In this document: piece by piece, positions 59,701 through 64,000 of the stretch | Numbering within the stretch: position 1 is the stretch's first letter | Layout: each line of letters starts with the position of its first letter | From: CAWKOH01 sp963851245 | GTDB lineage: Bacteria > Actinomycetota > Acidimicrobiia > Acidimicrobiales > Palsa-688 | Direction: 5' to 3' | Assembly (NCBI GenBank): GCA_963851245.1 | Contig: CAWKOH010000003.1 | Coordinates: 124,001-188,000 of the forward strand | Length of the DNA: 64,000 nucleotides | Translations under genes and position numbers: made by a program | The notes under the pieces: generated by a model | Seen by the model: only the letters and a program-made list of their open reading frames with translations | Told to the model about the DNA's origin: nothing | Databases searched by the model: none

Positions 59701-60303
59701 AGCGACCACCCCCTGAAAGGTCTCGAAGGGGCGCTGGCCCGCCACGTGGATACCACGATTGTCGAGCTGTGGGAGCAGGCCCAGGCCGGCGACGTGGACG
59801 GTGGGGCGCGTGGTCGTGACGGGGAGGTCCGCTGGGTGGGCGGTGTCGTCACCGGCCTGGTGCGCAAGTACACCAAGCGGGGCGATCTCATGGCCACCTT
59901 CGTGTTGGAGGATCTGGTTTCGAACATGGAGGTCTGGGTGTTCCCCAGGACCATGACCGAAGTAGGCCATCTCCTGGCGGACGACGCCGTGGTGGCCGTC
60001 AAGGGCCGGCTGGACCTCAGGGAGGAGCAACCCAAGCTGGTCTGTATGGAGGTCAAGCGGCCCGAACTGCACGCGACCGGGGTGGACCCGCTCCACCTGG
60101 CTCTACCCCTTCACGCCTTGACTGACGACCGGGTCGAATCGCTCAAGCGCCTGCTAGCGGAGCACCCCGGGTCCTCACCGGTGATGCTCCACGTCGGGGC
60201 CAAGTGCATCCGGTTGGCCAGCCACTTCAGCGTCGACACCACGCGTGGCCTTCTGGCCGAGCTACGGGTGCTGCTCGGGCCGTCCTGCCTGCACGTGAGT
60301 TGA
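56713..60303 (+). CDS. dnaE: DNA polymerase III alpha subunit DnaE
   Basis: Replicative polymerase, 1196 residues. PHP domain first (THLHQHTEFSMLDGA and GITDHGNMYG), then palm motifs (GPGRGSAAGCCVAYCL, PDIDMDFDE), fingers (HAAAVVIS and the GLLKMDFLGLRNL block), a helix-hairpin-helix region and a C-terminal OB domain. DnaE1-type. The GTG at 56713 keeps the frame but is 12 bases from AGGAGG (56695-56700). An ATG at 56702 lies one base after that Shine-Dalgarno and is out of frame; one extra base between them would give MARPVGASFTHLHQH, so the start is uncertain. Confidence 0.95.
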   Translation: MGASFTHLHQHTEFSMLDGAARVPDVIGRAVSDGQPAIGITDHGNMYGVLDFYKAAREAGIKPIIGTEAYMAGESRFERPVRRGRVDDGGGEAEAGEKLYYHLTLLAETQDGYKNLLRLSSDAYLEGYYMKPRCDWELLQRHHDGIIATTGCLGGVVLQALLRGDAARATELAARLQDIFGRDSLFVELQDHGLPEQARTNPDLIRLARRIGAPILATNDSHYVSRSDAEAHDALLCVQTGSVKDDPKRFRFHGDEHYLKTAAEMRHLFRDYPEACDNTLWIAERSNVEIEFGKPQLPSFPRPEGFEDADAYLRQLTYQGAHERYGRVVPPTVEERLEYELGVISEMGFSDYFLVVWDLIRHARDSGIRVGPGRGSAAGCCVAYCLRIVDLDPIRYNLLFERFLNPGRKQMPDIDMDFDERYRSEMIRYAAERYGWDRVAQIVTFSTIKARAAVRDAARVLGYPYSLGDRVAKLMPPLVMGRDTPLWACLEEHPKYLDGFKQAAELRELSSADPDVAKVVEVARGLEGLRRQDGIHAAAVVISAEPLTEYLPIQRKPEPGGQPEDAPIVTQYEMHGVEELGLLKMDFLGLRNLSVIERTLDLIESQTGARPDIDNVPLDDPATFAMLQRADTIGIFQLEGGPMRNLVRSLAPTEFEDVAALVALYRPGPMAANMHNDYADRKNGRKPVVYQHPDMEEALGDTYGLCIYQEQMMLLATKFAGYSLAEADNLRKAAGKKVREIMAKERQKFEAGCEATGYGAEVGKMLFDIIEPFADYGFNRSHAFGYGYVSYQTAWLKANYPAQYLASLLTSVKDDKDKTAIYLAECRGQGIEVLVPDINVSSSDFAAVELEASEPGAKPRWAIPFGLSAIRNVGEGLVERVISERERGGPFVDFYDFCARVDPTVLNKRTVESLIKGGAFDSLGHPRQGLCLVFEQIVDRTLARRREAEQGVMSLFGDLGGTGEAIFDDARVPMPDQEFDKTTRLAFEKEMLGLYLSDHPLKGLEGALARHVDTTIVELWEQAQAGDVDGGARGRDGEVRWVGGVVTGLVRKYTKRGDLMATFVLEDLVSNMEVWVFPRTMTEVGHLLADDAVVAVKGRLDLREEQPKLVCMEVKRPELHATGVDPLHLALPLHALTDDRVESLKRLLAEHPGSSPVMLHVGAKCIRLASHFSVDTTRGLLAELRVLLGPSCLHVS

Positions 60304-60346
60304 CCGGCAGCCTTGGAAGGGCATGAGATCCTAATTTTTCACCCTT

Positions 60347-60376
60347 TTGGAGACAAGCCGCCCAAGGGCGTAAACT
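60347..60376 (+). promoter_or_regulatory. Putative promoter of the unknown gene at 60416
   Basis: TTGGAG (60347-60352) and TAAACT (60371-60376) are separated by 18 bases in the AT-rich stretch after dnaE. TAAACT ends about 40 bases before the start codon, leaving room for a short leader with GGTGAGGAGAG. Confidence 0.5.
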
Positions 60377-60415
60377 GGCTGGTCAGGAACACTGGGTGAG
60401 GAGAGTTGCCGCGGT

Positions 60416-61087
60416 ATGACGTTCGCTGTCGAAACGAAGGACTGCACCGCCCTGGCCGACGCCGAACTGGCGGAGATGGCCGACATCGTGACCGACGGGC
60501 CGGCCGGATTCGATATCGGCTTGCTGTCGAAGCAGGCCGAGGCCTGGGTTTTGATCACCCAGATCCGGGATGCCGGCAAGCTGGTCGGTTTCTCGTTCTG
60601 CACGCTGGAGCGAATCGGCGGCACCCCGTGCCTGTTGTGGGGGTTGGCCTCGGTCAAGCGGAATGCCAAGCGTGAGCAGGTTCTCAAGTCCATCATCAGC
60701 GCCCAGTTCCGCCGGGCGGTCCTGGCGTTCCCGGATGAGGACGTGCTCATCGGGACCCGGTTCCTCGAGGCCGGCGCCTTTTCCGCCTTCAAGGGGCTCG
60801 AGGACATATGCCCCCGGCCAAACCACAAGCCCAGCGGCGAGGAGCGGGCGTGGAGCCGGCGTCTGGCCAAGCGCTTCGGTGCCGAGGGCCGCATCGATGA
60901 CCGGACCTTTATCGTCACGGGGGACGGCAACGCCAGCGGGGCGTTCGACTACGCCACCGCCAAGCCGGAGACCATCGACGCGGACATAGCCGCTTTCTTC
61001 GAGCCGCTCGAAGCCGAACGCCGGGACGTGCTCATCGCTTTCGGTTGGGCCATGGCTGAAGAGCTGGCTTCGAAGTACGCCCCCTGA
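60416..61087 (+). CDS. Unrecognised 223-residue protein downstream of dnaE
   Basis: ATG 60416 is preceded by a GAGGAGAG purine stretch. The middle (about 55-100, GKLVGFSFCTLERIGGTPC then GLASVKRNAKREQVLKSI) alternates beta strands and a helix in a way that recalls GNAT acetyltransferases, but the acetyl-CoA loop is not convincing. The C-terminal part includes FIVTGDGNASGAFDY and a helical end. No signal peptide or membrane helix. Codon use is like its neighbours. I do not recognise the family; an acyltransferase-like enzyme is the best guess. Confidence 0.75.
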   Translation: MTFAVETKDCTALADAELAEMADIVTDGPAGFDIGLLSKQAEAWVLITQIRDAGKLVGFSFCTLERIGGTPCLLWGLASVKRNAKREQVLKSIISAQFRRAVLAFPDEDVLIGTRFLEAGAFSAFKGLEDICPRPNHKPSGEERAWSRRLAKRFGAEGRIDDRTFIVTGDGNASGAFDYATAKPETIDADIAAFFEPLEAERRDVLIAFGWAMAEELASKYAP

Positions 61088-61123
61088 GCAGCCCGAGTCC
61101 GTCTGAGTCGAGCGACCAAGCGG

Positions 61124-61795
61124 CTACGGCCGCGACAGAACGGCCTGCACGACTTTGTGGCAGCGACCGTCGATCGGCGGCGTGAGGGAGACGACCAGGC
61201 GGTCCCCCTTGTCGGCGACCAGATGGGTCCGCCCGGTTCGGTCCATGCGGCCCGCCAGCCGGCGATCGAGGCACGGCAGCTCCCGCTCATGGCCCTGCCA
61301 TCCGAACCGGCAGGCCAGGAAGGGCTTGTCTCTCATGAGGGTGATCGGGCCTTCGGGCTCCACCAGAGCGATGGACGGGTGGTCCGAGCGCCGCTCCCAG
61401 AACTGAACCACCGGGGCGGGCAGGCCCAGGAGCGGTTGCCCGTGCGGGTGCAGTAGCGGGCGCAGGAGCCGTTCGCACCGGCGCCGGCTCATCCGGTTGA
61501 CCGGCTTGGGCGGGCCGGCGAGCACGACGCCCTCGGGCTCGGCCGGGTCGGGGAGGGCGTCGGCGTTCTCGGCCAGCGTCACTTCAACCACGTCGTAAGG
61601 GTCCACCCGGCGCTCGTTGGGCTGTGGCGACCAGGCCCGGACCAGGGTGCCCGACGCCACGTCCACGCCCGCGCATTGGTGGTCATCGGCGGCCAGGACG
61701 AGGAGGTTCAAGGTCACCCCGGGGGCGACGCGGACCCTCGGAAGGTCCTTGACGACCGGGTAGAAGTCGGGCGCAGTGCTAGTCGACACGGCCAT
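61124..61795 (-). CDS. Unrecognised 223-residue protein downstream of the YyaL gene
   Basis: ATG 61795 lies 54 bases after the YyaL-type gene on the same strand, so the two may be co-transcribed. It appears soluble. The first half is beta-rich (APGVTLNLLVLAADDHQCAG, VEVTLAENADALPDP). The second is rich in Arg, Pro and His with PVNRMSRRRCERLLRPLLHP and VVQFWERRSDHPSIALVEP, followed by CRFGWQGHERELPCLDRRL. I know no named family. The invariant-looking Trp, His and Cys residues make it a plausible real conserved protein rather than a shadow frame. It converges with the gene at 60416. Confidence 0.7.
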   Translation of the reverse strand: MAVSTSTAPDFYPVVKDLPRVRVAPGVTLNLLVLAADDHQCAGVDVASGTLVRAWSPQPNERRVDPYDVVEVTLAENADALPDPAEPEGVVLAGPPKPVNRMSRRRCERLLRPLLHPHGQPLLGLPAPVVQFWERRSDHPSIALVEPEGPITLMRDKPFLACRFGWQGHERELPCLDRRLAGRMDRTGRTHLVADKGDRLVVSLTPPIDGRCHKVVQAVLSRP

Positions 61796-61849
61796 TCATA
61801 GTGGCTAGTGAGAACCCCTGATCGGTGGATACCCCCGGAAGAATCAATA

Positions 61850-63877
61850 CTAGTGCCTGGTGGCCTCCACCTGAGCAACCAGCTCGGCGGCGCTGGAGGC
61901 CGGCGCCTGGCACGTGTAGTCGTGGCAGACGAAGGCCCGGCCCCTCGCTTCAGGACCGCCGCGGCCCTCCCAAAGCGGTGAGTTGTAAGGCTCTCCCCAC
62001 GCCAGTACGGCGGCCGGGAGGTAGCGCTGCCGCACCACTTCGAGCAAGTCGGAGCGGTCCCCCGTGATCACGACCTCGGTAAAGCCTCGGCCGGCCAGGT
62101 CGGCGGCTGCCACCATCCCGGCAAAGGCCACCGGAGCCGCCGCCAGCGCCGCGTCCATAGCGCCGATGACCCGGGTGGCGTGCACCCAGTAGCGTGCCTC
62201 GCCCGTCAGGGCGCCCAGGCGCAGCAGAGCAACGGCGGCGACGGAGTTGGCCGAGGGGAGGGCGCCGTCCTGGGTGTCGATCGGGCTGGCGATCAATGGC
62301 TCGGCGTCCTTGCCGGGGGTCCGGAAAACGTCGACGGCAGGGTCCCAGAAGAGCTCGATCAGGTCGTCGGCCACGGATCGGGCCTCGGATATCCACCCCG
62401 AGTCTCCAGTCGCTTCGGCCAGCCGGGTGAACGCCTCGATCAGCCAGGCGTAGTCGGCGCAGTAAGCCAGGTGCCGGGCGGTGCCACCCTGGGCCGAGCC
62501 GGCCCCGGGCCCGGCTTGCCAGCTACGGAGCCACCGATGGTCGTCGGGCCGGCGCAGCGCGCCCATCAGGAAGCGGCTCACGTCGACCGCAGTTTCTATC
62601 CAGGCCGGAACGCCGAGGGCGGCCCCGGCCTCGGCCAGAGCCGCGATCGCCATGGCATTCCACTCGGTCAGCACCTTGTCGTCCAGGCCCGGGCGAACCC
62701 GGGTGCCCCGCCGGGCCAGCAAGGCCAGCCGAGCCGATTCGACCGAAGGGGTTCGGGCCAGGTCGCCTCGATCGGGACGGAAGAGGATGTTGTGACCTTC
62801 CCAGTTCCCGGCACTGGTGACCCCGTACCAGAGGACGGCCTCTTCGCCGCCCACCTCCAGGACCTCGGGCCGATCCCACACGTAGAAGCGCCCTTCGACG
62901 CCGTCGCTGTCGGCATCCTCAGCCGACGCGAAACCGGCACCCGCGATCCGCAGGGGTGGTGTGAGCAGGTACTCGATCGTCTCGGCCACGACCTGCCGGT
63001 AGCGGTCGGCGCCGGTCTCCTGCCAGGCGTGGAGGTACACCCGGGTGAGAAGGGCGTTGTCGTAGAGCATCTTCTCGAAGTGTGGTACCAGCCAGGTTCG
63101 GTCCGTCGAGTAGCGGGCGAACCCGCCGCCCAGGTGGTCGTATATACCGCCCGACGCCATGGCGTCGAGGGTCGTCGTCACCGCCCCCAGCAGGTCAGCG
63201 CGACCGGTGCTGGATCCAGCCATGAGAAGGGTCTCGAGCATGGCCGGTTGGGGGAACTTGGGAGCCCGGCCGAAACCGCCCCATTCCGGGTCGAAGCGAG
63301 CTAACAGGCTGTCGGCCGCGACCGACAGGAGCTCGATCGACCGGGCCGCCCCGCCGTCGGGCGCCACCCGACCGGCGCCTGGAAGACCGGTGCCGGACCG
63401 GACCGCCTCGGCCAGCTGGCCGGCGGCCTCCACCAGGTCGGCGCGTCGTTCTCGCCACAGGGACCCGATGCTGTCGAGGAGGCCGAGAAACCGGTCGCGC
63501 GGATAGTAGGTGCCCCCGTGAAAGGGCTTGCCGTCCGGGAGCAAGAACACCGTCATCGGCCACCCGCCCCCGCCGGTGAGGGCCTGGACCGCTTCCATGT
63601 ACACGCTGTCCACGTCCGGCCGCTCTTCACGGTCGACCTTGATGTTGACGAAGCCGGTGTTCATGACAGCGGCCACGCCCGGGTCCTCGAAGGACTCGTG
63701 GGCCATGACGTGACACCAGTGGCAAGCCGAGTAACCGATCGAAAGGAGGACGGGTGCGTCCCTCTTCTCGGCGACGGCAAAGGCTTCCTCACCCCACGGA
63801 TACCAGTCGACCGGATTGCCTGAATGCTGGCGCAGGTACGGGCTCGACTCGTCCGCCAGACGGTTGCTTGTCGGCAC
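61850..63877 (-). CDS. Thioredoxin-domain protein of the YyaL/SSP411 (DUF255) family
   Basis: 675 residues. An N-terminal thioredoxin-like domain (about 1-170) has NRLADESSPYLRQHSGNPVDWYPWGEEAF, the CHWCH active-site motif in YSACHWCHVMAHESF and KVDREERPDVDSVYM. The long C-terminal (alpha/alpha)6-type glycosidase-like domain includes GGIYDHLGGGFARYSTD and FASAEDADSDGVEGRFYVW. Its function in bacteria is not established. It is preceded on the same strand by the partial gene at the window edge. Confidence 0.93.
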   Translation of the reverse strand: MPTSNRLADESSPYLRQHSGNPVDWYPWGEEAFAVAEKRDAPVLLSIGYSACHWCHVMAHESFEDPGVAAVMNTGFVNIKVDREERPDVDSVYMEAVQALTGGGGWPMTVFLLPDGKPFHGGTYYPRDRFLGLLDSIGSLWRERRADLVEAAGQLAEAVRSGTGLPGAGRVAPDGGAARSIELLSVAADSLLARFDPEWGGFGRAPKFPQPAMLETLLMAGSSTGRADLLGAVTTTLDAMASGGIYDHLGGGFARYSTDRTWLVPHFEKMLYDNALLTRVYLHAWQETGADRYRQVVAETIEYLLTPPLRIAGAGFASAEDADSDGVEGRFYVWDRPEVLEVGGEEAVLWYGVTSAGNWEGHNILFRPDRGDLARTPSVESARLALLARRGTRVRPGLDDKVLTEWNAMAIAALAEAGAALGVPAWIETAVDVSRFLMGALRRPDDHRWLRSWQAGPGAGSAQGGTARHLAYCADYAWLIEAFTRLAEATGDSGWISEARSVADDLIELFWDPAVDVFRTPGKDAEPLIASPIDTQDGALPSANSVAAVALLRLGALTGEARYWVHATRVIGAMDAALAAAPVAFAGMVAAADLAGRGFTEVVITGDRSDLLEVVRQRYLPAAVLAWGEPYNSPLWEGRGGPEARGRAFVCHDYTCQAPASSAAELVAQVEATRH

Positions 63878-63941
63878 CGGATCAAGCTACTTCCAACCGG
63901 CCTACTTCGAATCCGGTTTGCTCCCGAGGTCCCGCCGCCTC

Positions 63942-64000
63942 CTAATCCTCCGAGGCGGTCAGGTGTTCCAGGATCAGCGGCGCGACGAGGTCCGCCGCGT
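63942..64000 (-). CDS. 3' end of an unidentified gene, partial
   Basis: On the minus strand a frame entering from the right edge reads AADLVAPLILEHLTASED and stops with TAG at 63944-63942, 64 bases before the YyaL-type gene. Too short to assign a family. Confidence 0.5.
   Translation of the reverse strand, partial: AADLVAPLILEHLTASED

Overview
The window is GC-rich chromosomal DNA (roughly two thirds G+C by eye) from an actinobacterium. Several features point that way: the divergent lexA / LysM-gene pair followed by nrdR, a dcw cluster that runs from ftsQ to ftsZ without ftsA and continues into pgeF-yggS-sepF-yggT-divIVA-ileS, and a bacterial proteasome activator (Bpa). The overall set fits a free-living, meso-DAP-type lineage near the Acidimicrobiia, but that placement is inference; no rRNA, tRNA, prophage, CRISPR or transposase gene is present to anchor it.

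Layout. 1-6314: miaA-dapF-hflX followed by dapC-dapD-dapE, a tRNA-modification, lysine and meso-DAP block. 6311-9493: lexA facing a LysM membrane protein across three SOS boxes, then nrdR and a phosphofructokinase. 9524-13993: inositol-monophosphatase-like enzyme, threonine aldolase, PIG-L deacetylase, DNA polymerase IV and a DUF3040 protein. 14000-21106: moxR-DUF58-transglutaminase operon (minus strand), then a ROK kinase, a small conserved protein, an HNH protein and a lipoate-ligase-like protein. 21107-21799: the only long gene-free stretch, with a nested palindrome, C-rich repeats and a near-consensus promoter for mraZ. 21800-45663: the dcw cluster mraZ-rsmH-ftsL-ftsI-murE-mraY-murD-ftsW-murG-murC-murB-ftsQ-ftsZ, then pgeF, yggS, sepF, yggT, divIVA, ileS (opposite strand), a TraR/DksA protein, lspA and rluD. 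45626-54477: an eight-gene minus-strand anaerobic cobalamin operon whose genes overlap by a few bases, with divergent cbiX. 54497-64000: Rrf2 regulator, phosphodiesterase-like protein, bpa, dnaE, two unrecognised proteins and a YyaL-type thioredoxin-domain protein.

How the parts work together. The dap genes make meso-diaminopimelate, which MurE adds to UDP-MurNAc-dipeptide; MraY, MurG, FtsW and FtsI then build septal wall with FtsZ, SepF, FtsQ and FtsL, and DivIVA marks poles and septum. murF is absent from its usual place between murE and mraY. On DNA damage, LexA probably releases both itself and the LysM protein, which by position and architecture resembles the YneA/ChiZ/DivS family of division suppressors. 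The cobalamin operon covers ring contraction and methylation from precorrin-2 to the a,c-diamide, apart from a recognisable cobK/cbiJ.

Most interesting items: a ribbon-helix-helix domain fused to the N-terminus of CobI, a ferredoxin embedded in the cobalamin operon, a possible repeat-bearing N-terminal extension of RsmH, the SOS lexA/LysM control region, and two unusual palindromic elements. Caution: at least five genes (pfkA, threonine aldolase, DUF58, divIVA, cobB) are broken by single-base indels, each in a G or C run, which looks like consensus error rather than biology.
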